Positions 1 to 8,227 of a stretch of DNA of 38,151 nt are shown piece by piece; position 1 is the first letter of the stretch; the number at the start of each line of letters is the position of its first letter. The translations under genes and the position numbers were made by a program. This DNA comes from JAGXFP01 sp039714535 (lineage in GTDB: Bacteria > Desulfobacterota > Desulfobulbia > Desulfobulbales > JAGXFP01). The notes under the pieces are model-generated. The model made no database searches, was not told the DNA's origin, and saw only the letters and a program-made list of their open reading frames with translations. The stretch covers positions 1 through 38,151 of the forward strand of contig JBDLJC010000034.1 in the NCBI GenBank assembly GCA_039714535.1. The letters are read 5' to 3'.

Positions 1-1
1 C

Positions 2-61
2 AAGGATGGAGAACGAATTGATCCTATAATAGAAGGCGAACTCAACAGGGCTGCCATTTAA
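2..61 (+). CDS. Possible 3' end of a gene cut by the window edge
   Basis: An open frame runs from the window edge to a TAA at 59-61 and gives 19 residues ending in ELNRAAI. It is the right length and position to be the tail of a gene lying to the left, but it is too short to identify and could be chance. Confidence 0.25.
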   Translation, partial: KDGERIDPIIEGELNRAAI

Positions 62-150
62 ACATGATTTTTTCAAACACCAGAATTGACCATAACTCTA
101 TTACAAGCCAACAGGCTTCTATTTTAGCAATTTTGTGATATGTTTTCGGG

Positions 151-1098
151 ATGATTATGAAGCGGGATGAAAAATGTCGGGTAGCTCTGCAAGGGTGTGA
201 TGGTTATGTGCGTGGTCGACTCAAGGGAAAAATTGATCAGCTCTGCCAGGCTGTTGCTTTGCAAATAAAGACCGGGGCGAGGGTGCTGCTCAAGCCGAAT
301 CTGGTTGCGGCCGGTAGCGCGCCTCTGCATCTGGCCTGTTCCAACCCTGAATTTGTCGTGGCGGTGGCTGAATGGTGCCTTGACCATGGTGCCCGGGTCA
401 AAGTCGGGGATTCGCCGGCCTTTGGCAGCGGGAAGATGGTCATGCGGGCCTGCGGCATGGCGGAGAGGCTGCAGCCTCTCGGGGTGGAGTTGGTCAATTT
501 CAGCCGGTCCCGGCCAATGGAGACGGCTTGCGGCCTGAAGATGCCCATCGCCAGCGAAGCTCTGGATTGCGATGTGTTGCTCAATCTGCCCAGGGTCAAG
601 GCCCACAATCAACTATATGTCAGTCTGGCCGTAAAAAATTATTTTGGGGTAGTGGTTGGCTGGCGCAAGGCGTTACATCATGCGGTCAATGGCGATGTTG
701 CTAACCGTTTTGAGGAGCTGTTGCTTGATCTGCCAGGGCTGTTTCCTGCTTCCTGTTCGTTGCTTGACGGCATAGTCGCCATGCATAGGACTGGTCCCAT
801 GAAGGGTGATCCCTTTCCTCTGGGGCTTATTGGCGCTTCTTTCGATCCTGTGGCGTTGGATACCGCGGTTATGCGCGTAATTGGGGCAGATTCTGCGAAA
901 AACCAGTTGTGGCTGGAGTGCTGTCGTCGCAGAAAGGTAGGGACTGAACTCGCCAATCTTGAATTTCCTCTGAAGGGTCCTGAAGATTTTTCGGCAGTAG
1001 GTTTTATCCTGCCCGAACAACTGAAACCGGTAACTTTTCATCCTGGCAGGATGCTGGTTGGCACTTGTCGGCGTTTGGGTGGAATTTTTAAGCAGTGA
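151..1098 (+). CDS. DUF362 family protein
   Basis: The 315-residue product matches the DUF362 pattern as I know it. An early VLLKPNLV segment (about residues 48-55) is followed by GARVKVGDSPAFGSG (about 90-104). A central block then reads LNLPRVKAHNQLYVSLAVKNYFGVVVG, and a late segment reads FDPVALDTAVMRVIG. The family is widespread in anaerobes, often near iron-sulfur proteins, and its biochemical role is mostly unknown. No CxxC ferredoxin domain is present, so this is the single-domain form. An ATG two codons downstream at 157 is an alternative start, and neither has a strong ribosome site. The gene stands alone: the next gene begins 240 bases later with its own ribosome site. Family call is firm; function is open. 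Confidence 0.85.
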   Translation: MIMKRDEKCRVALQGCDGYVRGRLKGKIDQLCQAVALQIKTGARVLLKPNLVAAGSAPLHLACSNPEFVVAVAEWCLDHGARVKVGDSPAFGSGKMVMRACGMAERLQPLGVELVNFSRSRPMETACGLKMPIASEALDCDVLLNLPRVKAHNQLYVSLAVKNYFGVVVGWRKALHHAVNGDVANRFEELLLDLPGLFPASCSLLDGIVAMHRTGPMKGDPFPLGLIGASFDPVALDTAVMRVIGADSAKNQLWLECCRRRKVGTELANLEFPLKGPEDFSAVGFILPEQLKPVTFHPGRMLVGTCRRLGGIFKQ

Positions 1099-1338
1099 CC
1101 GTTGATGGTATCGTAATAACCAGCAAGGGGCATAGTCTTCGCTTTTCCCGGGTCGCACCCCATGGGCATTTGCATTCTACGCTTATCTGCCTTTAGTTGT
1201 GCGATGAAATTTTTACAGAATCATCATCATTACGCTCTTTACAAGAGGGGGCTAAAAAATTATCGTGGCTTCTTGATAAATATCATTCATGTTTAAACCT
1301 GCCAATAATATCAGGTGGTTTTGCTAAAGGAGTTAGAT

Positions 1339-2091
1339 ATGTTCAATTTGCAAGGGAAAGTAGCGCTGGTAACCGGCAGTTCTCGCGGAATCGGCAAGGC
1401 CATTGTTTTACGTCTGGCCGAAAACGGTGTCAATATAATCGTTAATTATGTACGGCATCGTCGTGATGCCGAGGAAACCGCCGCCCTGATCGAGAAAAAA
1501 GGTGCCCACTGTCTGGTGGTTAAGGCCAATGTCGCCAACGATGATGATGTTGAAAAAATGTTCGAGTTGATCAAGGAAAAATATGGGCGTCTCGATATTC
1601 TGGTCAGCAATGCCGCCTCCGGTGTTTTGAAACCGGTCATGGAACTGAGCAGTCGTCACTGGAACTGGGCAATGGATATCAATGCCCGCTCCCTGTTGAC
1701 CCTCGCCCAGAAGTCTCTGCCGTTGATGGTTGATGGCGGGCGGATAATTGCGGTTTCCAGTCTGGGGTCGGTTCGGGCCGTTGAGAACTACACGACAGTC
1801 GGTGCCTCTAAGGCTGCTCTGGAATCCCTGGTCAGACATTTGGCCGTCGAATTTGGCCCCAAAGGTATTCTGGTTAACACCATCAGTGCCGGTGCGGTTG
1901 ATACCGAGGCGTTGAAGAAGTTTCCCAACCGTGATGAGATTCTCGGCACTGCCCGGGAGCGCACGCCGGTAGGGCGGTTGACCACTTCCGAGGACGTGGC
2001 CGATCTGGCCCTGTTCCTCTGTAGCCCTCTGGCCAAGATGATTCACGGTCAGACGGTTGTGGTTGACGGCGGCTACTCAATACGGGCGTAA
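1339..2091 (+). CDS. fabL: Enoyl-[acyl-carrier-protein] reductase, FabL type (SDR family)
   Basis: This 250-residue short-chain dehydrogenase would catalyse the last, NADPH-dependent reduction in fatty-acid elongation. The start is ATG 1339 because AAAGGAG lies at 1326-1332; an upstream in-frame GTG at 1315 has no such site. The nucleotide-binding motif TGSSRGIG is at residues 12-19 and NAASG at 91-95. The active-site pair is Tyr151 and Lys158, separated by six residues as in enoyl reductases (FabI, FabL), whereas FabG-type ketoreductases have YxxxK. Flanking blocks PVMEL, HWNWAMDINA, SSLGS and ENYTTVG resemble Bacillus subtilis FabL closely, as I recall that sequence. The C-terminal VVVDGGYS is the usual SDR ending. 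It appears monocistronic, followed by a hairpin. A generic SDR function is the alternative. Confidence 0.85.
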   Translation: MFNLQGKVALVTGSSRGIGKAIVLRLAENGVNIIVNYVRHRRDAEETAALIEKKGAHCLVVKANVANDDDVEKMFELIKEKYGRLDILVSNAASGVLKPVMELSSRHWNWAMDINARSLLTLAQKSLPLMVDGGRIIAVSSLGSVRAVENYTTVGASKAALESLVRHLAVEFGPKGILVNTISAGAVDTEALKKFPNRDEILGTARERTPVGRLTTSEDVADLALFLCSPLAKMIHGQTVVVDGGYSIRA

Positions 2092-2126
2092 ACGCGGTTC
2101 GATATTGCTGTTTTTCTGCGTCATCA

Positions 2127-2160
2127 TGGGTTCCATGTAGTTTTACTACAATGGAACCCA
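2127..2160 (+). terminator. Likely intrinsic terminator after fabL
   Basis: An arm TGGGTTCCAT-GTAGT pairs with ACTAC-A-ATGGAACCCA, leaving one bulged base and a tight loop. A pyrimidine-rich TTCTTTCTT follows at 2161-2169. It lies 36 bases after the fabL stop and before maf, so it probably ends the fabL transcript. Confidence 0.65.
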
Positions 2161-2226
2161 TTCTTTCTTGACTAACAGCAATCTTGCACCGCTTGCATTT
2201 TTCCATTACCAAGGCAGTTTTTTTAC

Positions 2227-2820
2227 ATGTTTAAAAACAACGGACAAATGGTCCTGGCCTCTGGTTCACCCCGGAGACATCGTTTTCTGGACGAGTTGGG
2301 CCTCGACTTCATGGTGGCGGTTGCTGATGTCGATGAGATACTCCGAGCCGGTGAATCGCCGCCTGCTTTCGTCAGTCGCTTGGCGCAGGAGAAAGCGGCG
2401 GCAATTGCGGTTGCTCACTCCGAAGCCTGGGTTATTGGGGCGGACACAGTGGTGGTGGTTGCTGATGAGATTCTCGGTAAGCCTGCCGGTCCGGAAGATG
2501 CCCTGGCCATGCTGACCCGCCTCGCCGGCCGAAGCCACGAGGTCTGGACCGGTTTCGCTATTGTCAGGGGAACTTCCGTTGCCGTTATCAGGGCGGTGCG
2601 GACCGAAGTGACATTTGTTCGCGCCGATCCAGATGTTCTTGCTGCCTATGTGGCCAGCGGTGAACCACTGGATAAGGCCGGGGCCTATGGGATTCAGGGC
2701 CGGGGTGGTTTATTGGTCGAGGGGATCGTTGGCTCTTACAGTAATGTGGTTGGGTTGCCGATGGCAGAATTGGTTGAAGAGTTACTTCGTCTTGATGCCA
2801 TTGCTCCGACGGTTCAATAA
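2227..2820 (+). CDS. maf: Maf-like nucleoside triphosphate pyrophosphatase
   Basis: The 197-residue product is a Maf/YhdE/YceF house-cleaning pyrophosphatase, which hydrolyses dTTP, UTP or modified nucleotides to monophosphates in the cytoplasm. The N-terminal LASGSPRR (residues 10-17) is the family signature. It is followed by a VIGADTVV segment carrying the catalytic Asp and by GRSHEVWTGF (about 104-113). A late KAGAYGIQGRGG block follows, and EGIVGSYSNVVGLP closes the domain. Length is normal for the family. Start ATG 2227 gives an N-terminus of the expected length, although upstream there is only a weak AAGGCAG. The hairpin in front suggests its own promoter. Sub-family (dTTP/UTP versus m7GTP) was not determined. 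Confidence 0.92.
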   Translation: MFKNNGQMVLASGSPRRHRFLDELGLDFMVAVADVDEILRAGESPPAFVSRLAQEKAAAIAVAHSEAWVIGADTVVVVADEILGKPAGPEDALAMLTRLAGRSHEVWTGFAIVRGTSVAVIRAVRTEVTFVRADPDVLAAYVASGEPLDKAGAYGIQGRGGLLVEGIVGSYSNVVGLPMAELVEELLRLDAIAPTVQ

Positions 2821-2838
2821 TCAAGCTAATGGGCTCTT

Positions 2839-2869
2839 CACCAGGCTCAGGCACCCTGTGAACCTGGTG
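2839..2869 (+). other. Hairpin downstream of maf
   Basis: CACCAGG at 2839-2845 is repeated inverted as CCTGGTG at 2863-2869 around a 17-base loop. There is no clear T-tract after it, so a terminator role is only a possibility. Confidence 0.3.
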
Positions 2870-2958
2870 CAAGGTCTGTTTGAGTAAACCGGAACTATGC
2901 CGATAGCTTTTAGTCTTTAATCACTGAAGACCTAAGCTTAAGATGGTTAAGGGGAAAA

Positions 2959-3354
2959 ATGGAAGTGGATGGTTATAAACATGGCATTGTCTGGATGGAT
3001 TGGCAACATGCTGATTTAATCAAAGAGTTTCGCGCGCTCCATGCGGCCTGTAAAAAAGGTGATAGTGCTCTGGCGATTATGAAATCATCACGAACGCTGG
3101 AGAGGTATATTGAAGATCATTTCGGCCTGGAAGAGACCTATATGGATAAATATGGTTTCCCTGATTTCAAGCGACATCAGCAAGAACATGCGACCTTTGG
3201 GCAGAAGTTTAAAGAGTTTCGCGAAACCGGTTTAGCTGGGGCGGACAAGGTAGGTGCGGACCTGTTGTTGCTAATGGTGGATTGGATCATGAAACATATT
3301 ATGGTTGCCGATAAAGAGGTCGCTAAATTCCTCGCCCGGGAAGGGGTGCAATAG
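2959..3354 (+). CDS. Bacteriohemerythrin
   Basis: A 131-residue single-domain hemerythrin that should bind O2 reversibly at a di-iron site in a four-helix bundle. All seven expected ligands are present in the right spacing: His17, His54, Glu58 (HFGLE), His73 and His77 (HQQEH), then His113 and Asp118 (HIMVAD). There is no signal peptide or transmembrane segment, so it is cytoplasmic. AAGGGGA at 2949-2955 is a good ribosome site for ATG 2959. Such stand-alone proteins in anaerobes are thought to carry or scavenge O2, or to deliver it to oxidases. It converges with the methyltransferase-like gene on the other strand, with 39 bases between their stops. Confidence 0.95.
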   Translation: MEVDGYKHGIVWMDWQHADLIKEFRALHAACKKGDSALAIMKSSRTLERYIEDHFGLEETYMDKYGFPDFKRHQQEHATFGQKFKEFRETGLAGADKVGADLLLLMVDWIMKHIMVADKEVAKFLAREGVQ

Positions 3355-3393
3355 GTTGCTGATCGTATTGATGGCTCAACCAAACGATGGATC

Positions 3394-4593
3394 TTACAAA
3401 CCGCTTAAAAAGAAATCAATTCTTTCCTCCATTCTGTCTCGGAAGGGTTCCGTGGTGATTTTGCCCCCGGCGGGGTCCAGTCCTGCCGCCAGACGGTCAG
3501 CGGACATTTCCTCAACCCTGATTAAAGAGCTGATCTGCCAATTTCGGCGAAACTCCCTGAAGTTGTCACCCTTAAAAGCAACCGGGCTTTTAAGGCAGAA
3601 AATAAAGGCGTTTAGTTTTGCCTGGCGGTAATCGCGGTGGCCTCCACGGTACCAATTACGGCCCGGGGTTAAAAACACCAGCAGGGTGGAACTGGTCTCC
3701 AGATCCACCTGTTTGAGGGCCCCCTTGATTTTTGGGGAGGTGAGCAGCATTGCAAAGATCCTCGCCATAAAGTCACTTCTTACCTTTTCGGATGGGGCGG
3801 CTTGCAGGGCCGGGCCTTTGACCATCAGCAGGGGGATTTGGGCCGGGATGTGGTCGGTAAGTGGATAGTCGCCGACGATAACCGGCGGGGAGTTCCTGAG
3901 CAGGGATTTTCCTTTAATAATCATGAGACCGGATGAGACTGCGATGGTAACCACCAGGATAAATGAGACGAAGATCCTGAGCCATGCGGGCATATTGGGG
4001 GACGGCAGGCGACGGGCGGCCGCAAAGAGCAGCTCCTCACCGGGAACTAGAAAATAAGTGGTGGCGTGGTATGTGTCATATTCTCTACCGAAAACCTCCC
4101 GGCAGTTCTTCTCTTCGCCTTTTGCCAGAAAGTAATAGAGCCAGAGCATGATGAAGAAGGCGATAAAGGTGAGCAGCCTGCCCCAGGTCAGGATGATGCC
4201 GATGCCGAAGATCGTCAGGGCAAGATATTGGGGGTGGCGGAACTTCCGGTAGATCCCGGTCCTGATCAAGCCTTTTTTGGCTATTTTCCCCCCATAGATC
4301 TGGACGGCAGCAGCCAGAAAAACAAGCAGGCCGATGATAATCAGCATAAGTCCCAGGGGAAATAAGGTATGGATTGGAAAAACAAAATAAACCAGTCGAG
4401 CGGTATAGGGGCTTTTGCTTAATGCTTCGATGTGCATCACCGAGCCGTAGAGAAAACCGGCAAAGGGTAAGAGCATCCAGAGCGGTTCGAGGATAATAAA
4501 AAGGGCGCCGACCCTGAGTATGATGTCAGGCAGCCTTTTTCTGGTTGATCTTCCAGGGTGAGTCGTAAAATTATTTCCGGGGTTTGGCTGCAT
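3394..4593 (-). CDS. Isoprenylcysteine methyltransferase-like membrane protein with C-terminal extension
   Basis: A 399-residue membrane protein. Hydrophobic segments lie at about residues 24-50 and 66-96. They are followed by the ICMT/PEMT-type core: GIYRKFRHPQYLA (about 113-125), a WGRLLTFIAFF membrane helix, then EEKNCREVFGREYDTY (about 159-174). In this superfamily the RHPxY and E...Y elements form the S-adenosylmethionine and substrate site, and substrates range from prenylcysteines to lipids, so the real substrate is unknown. After about residue 205 there is another membrane helix (about 207-228) and then some 170 soluble residues I do not recognise. They are not part of the normal ICMT fold, which usually ends near 200 residues. 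The gene is monocistronic and faces the hemerythrin gene tail to tail. Confidence 0.7.
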   Translation of the reverse strand: MQPNPGNNFTTHPGRSTRKRLPDIILRVGALFIILEPLWMLLPFAGFLYGSVMHIEALSKSPYTARLVYFVFPIHTLFPLGLMLIIIGLLVFLAAAVQIYGGKIAKKGLIRTGIYRKFRHPQYLALTIFGIGIILTWGRLLTFIAFFIMLWLYYFLAKGEEKNCREVFGREYDTYHATTYFLVPGEELLFAAARRLPSPNMPAWLRIFVSFILVVTIAVSSGLMIIKGKSLLRNSPPVIVGDYPLTDHIPAQIPLLMVKGPALQAAPSEKVRSDFMARIFAMLLTSPKIKGALKQVDLETSSTLLVFLTPGRNWYRGGHRDYRQAKLNAFIFCLKSPVAFKGDNFREFRRNWQISSLIRVEEMSADRLAAGLDPAGGKITTEPFRDRMEERIDFFLSGL

Positions 4594-4779
4594 GATGGAA
4601 TTCTGTCTGCTGAAGTTATTTCAGGTAACGCGTTTTGGCGCCAGTTCTTGAACACCTGGCCAATATCATACGGTTCTGGAAACCATGGTGAAGCCTGGAT
4701 TTATTGTAGGTTGTGAAACAAAATGTAATGGGTTGTTACCCCATTTTTTAGTCAAATGTATAGTGGCAACCATTTACCG

Positions 4780-6261
4780 TCAGGTCAGGAACTCGGCCGG
4801 CTGAATGTTGAAAGTTACCGGGTTCATACTCTTCTCAATCCTGCGGAGATAACTTCCTGTGGAGTCTTTTTCTGATAAATCTATTTCGGTTCCTTTGCTA
4901 TAACCGCCATTTTCTGTGGGATGCAGTAGTAGAACCCAAGGACGGGAAATATCATCGGAAGTCGAGCGCTGGGAAACCAGAGCCAGTTCTCCTCCATCAA
5001 GGCGGAGAAGAGTCCCTAGCGGATACACGCCAAGCATATTGATGAATACTTTGAGGAGGATCGGGTCAAATACCGTACCCGATTGTTCGAGCATCATGCC
5101 CAGAGCCAGATCGGCACTTATTGCTTCCTTGCGGTACACCCGCGGGGAGGTCAGAGCGTCATAAACATCAGCTATTGCCATAATTCGGCCACAGAGGCTT
5201 AGCGGCTTCTTCCAGCCTAGTTTAGGATATCCGCTAAGATCATATTTAAGGTGGTGTTCAAATGGCGGCAATAGTAGTCGGCCTTTGTTTTGTATGGAAG
5301 AATTAAGCTGCTGAATAATAATCCGGGTACTGTTCAGGGAATGCTGGCGAATCAATTTTAAATCATCTTCATCAAGGGGTGTCGTCTTGTTTAGCAGCTC
5401 ATGGGGCCAGACGATCTTCCCCAGGTCATGGAACAGGCCACAAAGACCAAGGCGTTCGATGGTGTCCTTGGGTAGGCCGATACTTTTACCAATATACATT
5501 GCCAGAATGGCAACGTTTACTGAATGGGCAAAAGTATAATCATCATAGGCCTTTATCGTGCTCATGGCCATCATCATCGGCTGCTCATTGAGGAGAATTT
5601 CCTCAGCCATGGTTTGAACCATGCGCACCGTTTTTCTTATGCCGGTGTTTTCCTTGGAAGCGAGTTTCTTCGCCACCTCCTGGACCGATTTAAGGGTGTA
5701 TGCATATACCTTTCTGGGGGCGCGTTTCTTGGTAGCTTCCCGCTTAGGAGTGTTTTCCTGGCGCTCAACCTCATATGCCTCATTATCTTCTCCCCTTTTA
5801 ACGGGAGTCACCCACAACAGGTTTTCCGCCGTCAATTGCTCGACGAGCCACTCCATGGGGTTTTCCTGGCGCACAGAGTTGTTTAGAAGCCCGGCGAAAT
5901 TGACCACTTCCGTTATTGGTGCTTCAGTTGCCGTTGCTTTAATTGTCAGGCCAGCCAAGCCACGTTGCTCAAAATATTTCAACAAATTGGCTTGGATCTG
6001 TTCCGCCTGACTTCGGAGAAGTAGTTTCTCATCCTGAAAATAAAAATGAGCCCCTTCAATCATCAGATCCAAGGTGTCATTGCCGCCAAGGACCTTTTCA
6101 AGGGAACGACGAAAATGGTCTACCCCGACAATTACCAGTTTATTGTTTGCCTGGTAGACCTTTACTGTCCTGAGGAGACTGTAGATATCAGCAAGAAATT
6201 GCTCTCTGGGTGATAGGCCTGAATATGCAGGCTTTCTCAGGTTTTTTGCGTTATCTGTCAT
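4780..6261 (-). CDS. HD-GYP domain protein (putative cyclic-di-GMP phosphodiesterase)
   Basis: The 493-residue product has an unassigned N-terminal domain (about 25-140), a charged linker (about 165-190) and an HD-GYP domain (about 235-400). The HD pair is His278-Asp279 in LFHDLGK. A HH element precedes the GYP motif at Gly344-Tyr345-Pro346, and DVYDALTSPRVYRK follows. These features fit an active metal-dependent phosphodiesterase hydrolysing c-di-GMP or a related dinucleotide. The N-terminal region looks like a diverged copy of the N-terminus of the next gene upstream (6322-7677). The last ~90 residues may be a small PilZ-like or other accessory domain, which I could not settle. It is second in a two-gene unit with a 60-base gap. 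No receiver or transmembrane segment is seen, so the signal probably arrives through the N-terminal domain or the partner protein. Confidence 0.88.
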   Translation of the reverse strand: MTDNAKNLRKPAYSGLSPREQFLADIYSLLRTVKVYQANNKLVIVGVDHFRRSLEKVLGGNDTLDLMIEGAHFYFQDEKLLLRSQAEQIQANLLKYFEQRGLAGLTIKATATEAPITEVVNFAGLLNNSVRQENPMEWLVEQLTAENLLWVTPVKRGEDNEAYEVERQENTPKREATKKRAPRKVYAYTLKSVQEVAKKLASKENTGIRKTVRMVQTMAEEILLNEQPMMMAMSTIKAYDDYTFAHSVNVAILAMYIGKSIGLPKDTIERLGLCGLFHDLGKIVWPHELLNKTTPLDEDDLKLIRQHSLNSTRIIIQQLNSSIQNKGRLLLPPFEHHLKYDLSGYPKLGWKKPLSLCGRIMAIADVYDALTSPRVYRKEAISADLALGMMLEQSGTVFDPILLKVFINMLGVYPLGTLLRLDGGELALVSQRSTSDDISRPWVLLLHPTENGGYSKGTEIDLSEKDSTGSYLRRIEKSMNPVTFNIQPAEFLT

Positions 6262-6321
6262 GAGTTCTGCTAAATTGTATTGGAACCTGGGATTCCCTTT
6301 TAAATTTTAAAAAACAATTGC

Positions 6322-7677
6322 TCAGAAACTACTCAATTTATGGAGGGCTTTTTGAGCTTCAGTCCTCACCGTTGCTATTTTATGGGTAGCAGCCTTTTGC
6401 AGCAAAATTACCGCCAGCCGTTTATTTTTGACATTTTTGACAACTCTCAGCAATCTTAAGCTCAGATCTTCTACGGGGCTCAGTAGGAGAGAATCCAGAA
6501 CATTCATGTTTTGGGTGGCAAAGGAGGCAATTATTTCGAGCAGCAAGGATCTGGCATTTGGTGAGGAGATTTCGTGGAGAGTGGCGGCAAAGGTTTTTCC
6601 CGCTTTCGGGGGCAAGAAACGCAGGAAATTTGTGAAATCCTTGCGCAAATCCGGTCCCAGGGTAGATGTCTCCTGCCAGATCGGCATCAGGGCGGATAAT
6701 ATCTCAGGCCCGGTGATATCTTCATTAAACTTCTTCCATAATAGTTTCGGCCACTCTCTTATGTCGTCATGCTTCTCTTGAATCTTTCGGATATTGCCCA
6801 GCAGGTAACAGGAAGTGGCAAATTTTCTGGAAACCAGGCTGATCTTTAATTCTTCTTTAAGGTGGTTCATTATGGTCTCAGCGGTTTTTTGCTCCTGCTC
6901 TACGTTGAGAATATGCAGCATCAGGGCAATAATGTCTTCCCTCCCCTTCTGTTCGACGCATTCTTTGATATCCTGCTCAAGGATGGTTTTCTCAACAGGA
7001 TCCAACTGATAGAGCTCCTGGCCGGATTCAATGAAAGCAACACCGAGAGCTTGGGGTTGCGCATTATTCTCTTCTGGTCGGAGGGATCTTCTTATGCTCT
7101 CCTGTTTGGAAGTCGGCTCGGCTTCTTCTTGCTCTTCGGAAACTTCTGCTTCTTTACCAGTGATGTCAAAAGCAGAAAAATCCAGAATCGGTTCCTCTTC
7201 CCAGAATTCTTCATTGGCTCGATAGAAGACATGGGGCAGATCAAGGTGCCAAAGAGCCGAGACGAAATCATCTTCAAGCTCGTCAGGCATTTCCCTGAAA
7301 GTCTGGAATGTTTGTAAGAGAGATTTTAGTTCTTCCTCGCTTACTCCTTTTTCAAACTCTAGCCATCTAAGGCCGTCTCGATACATGATGTAAATTGGAT
7401 TTTCATCATGGGTCGGGCCGTCATGAAGGGTATAGTCATTATAAAGGATCCTTGTTTTATCAAATTCAAGACAGAGATTGTCGAACCGGTTCATGAATCC
7501 GGTAATGGATCTATGAGCACCGGCCAGCATGTTGATAGTGGTGGCATGACTGGGGGGGAATAGTCCGAAATTCCTTAGGGCTGCGACAAGAGTTTTTACG
7601 GTTGTCTTGGCTGCGGATACATCAGCCGGCATCACGAAACCTGGTAAATCTTCGGGCCTTATGTCTCTTGAATCCAC
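6322..7677 (-). CDS. Helical-repeat (HEAT-like) protein, partner of the HD-GYP protein
   Basis: A 451-residue soluble protein. Residues about 20-130 contain a domain with helix, short beta elements (LCLEFDKTRILYND) and a GLRWLEFEKGVSEEELKSLL block. A similar layout appears in the N-terminus of the adjacent HD-GYP protein (LMIEGAHFYFQDEKLLL, then GLAGLTI). A low-complexity acidic linker with many Glu residues spans about 175-210. The C-terminal half (about 225-451) is all-helical, and its last part has the alternating pattern of HEAT-type repeats (SLRLLRVVKNVKNKRLAVILLQKAATHKIATVRTEA in pieces). I cannot assign an enzymatic function; scaffold or regulator of the HD-GYP enzyme is an inference from shared domain and operon order. 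Start ATG 7677 gives the full shared domain. Confidence 0.7.
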   Translation of the reverse strand: MDSRDIRPEDLPGFVMPADVSAAKTTVKTLVAALRNFGLFPPSHATTINMLAGAHRSITGFMNRFDNLCLEFDKTRILYNDYTLHDGPTHDENPIYIMYRDGLRWLEFEKGVSEEELKSLLQTFQTFREMPDELEDDFVSALWHLDLPHVFYRANEEFWEEEPILDFSAFDITGKEAEVSEEQEEAEPTSKQESIRRSLRPEENNAQPQALGVAFIESGQELYQLDPVEKTILEQDIKECVEQKGREDIIALMLHILNVEQEQKTAETIMNHLKEELKISLVSRKFATSCYLLGNIRKIQEKHDDIREWPKLLWKKFNEDITGPEILSALMPIWQETSTLGPDLRKDFTNFLRFLPPKAGKTFAATLHEISSPNARSLLLEIIASFATQNMNVLDSLLLSPVEDLSLRLLRVVKNVKNKRLAVILLQKAATHKIATVRTEAQKALHKLSSF

Positions 7678-8227
7678 TAGTTATAGTCCCTGCCAGCAAA
7701 AATTAAGGATAATAAAGATCGATTGAGTGTGCATAAGTAGAATAACTATTCTCAATAAAATACACAATTTTTTTAGCCCTTAGTGGAGCGAGGTGAAATT
7801 AAAAAAATCTGGTCTTTGGCTATAATTTTTTCAGGCCGCTTTTTTATATTTACGCTGAATTCTTCTTGTTTGACAGGACGTTTAACGATCTCCTGCCACC
7901 TATTGTCTTCCCGGATGCTCTTGAGAATACACGAGTTCAGCAAAAACAGATTGAATGTAGACGTTGAAATAAATTGATGGCTTTTTGCCTGGGTGATATT
8001 TTGGGAGTCGCTAAATTAATCGGGCCAGTTTTGTGCAATACCATAAAAAAAGGGTCTCAGAGCCGATACAAGGGTATCTCTAATTACGTTAGGGGCTTAC
8101 CTCGGTAAATGATGTTTCCCTCGCTGACTTTAGCGATGGTTTGACAAATGCTTTGGTTGTATAATATCTTCTCGATTCGGGAATACCGCCGCTGGACATT
8201 ATTAATAAAAAGCTCGGGGTAGAAAAT
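7678..8227. other. Divergent intergenic region with a possible gene remnant
   Basis: These 550 bases separate the leftward HEAT/HD-GYP unit from rightward lemA and should hold both promoters. On the minus strand, 80 codons are open from 8015 down to a TAA at 7775-7773. There is no ATG or ribosome site, and the translation is charged near its end (REDNRWQEIVKRPVKQEEF). This could be the eroded 3' end of a lost gene or chance. The only promoter-like sequence I can support is for lemA. Confidence 0.4.
8141..8170 (+). promoter_or_regulatory. Candidate sigma70 promoter of lemA
   Basis: A perfect TTGACA lies at 8141-8146. The most canonical hexamer, TATAAT at 8160-8165, is only 13 bases away. TATCTT at 8165-8170 gives an 18-base spacer and TAATAT at 8162-8167 gives 15. 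One of these overlapping hexamers probably serves as the -10 box, about 60 bases before lemA. Confidence 0.4.
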
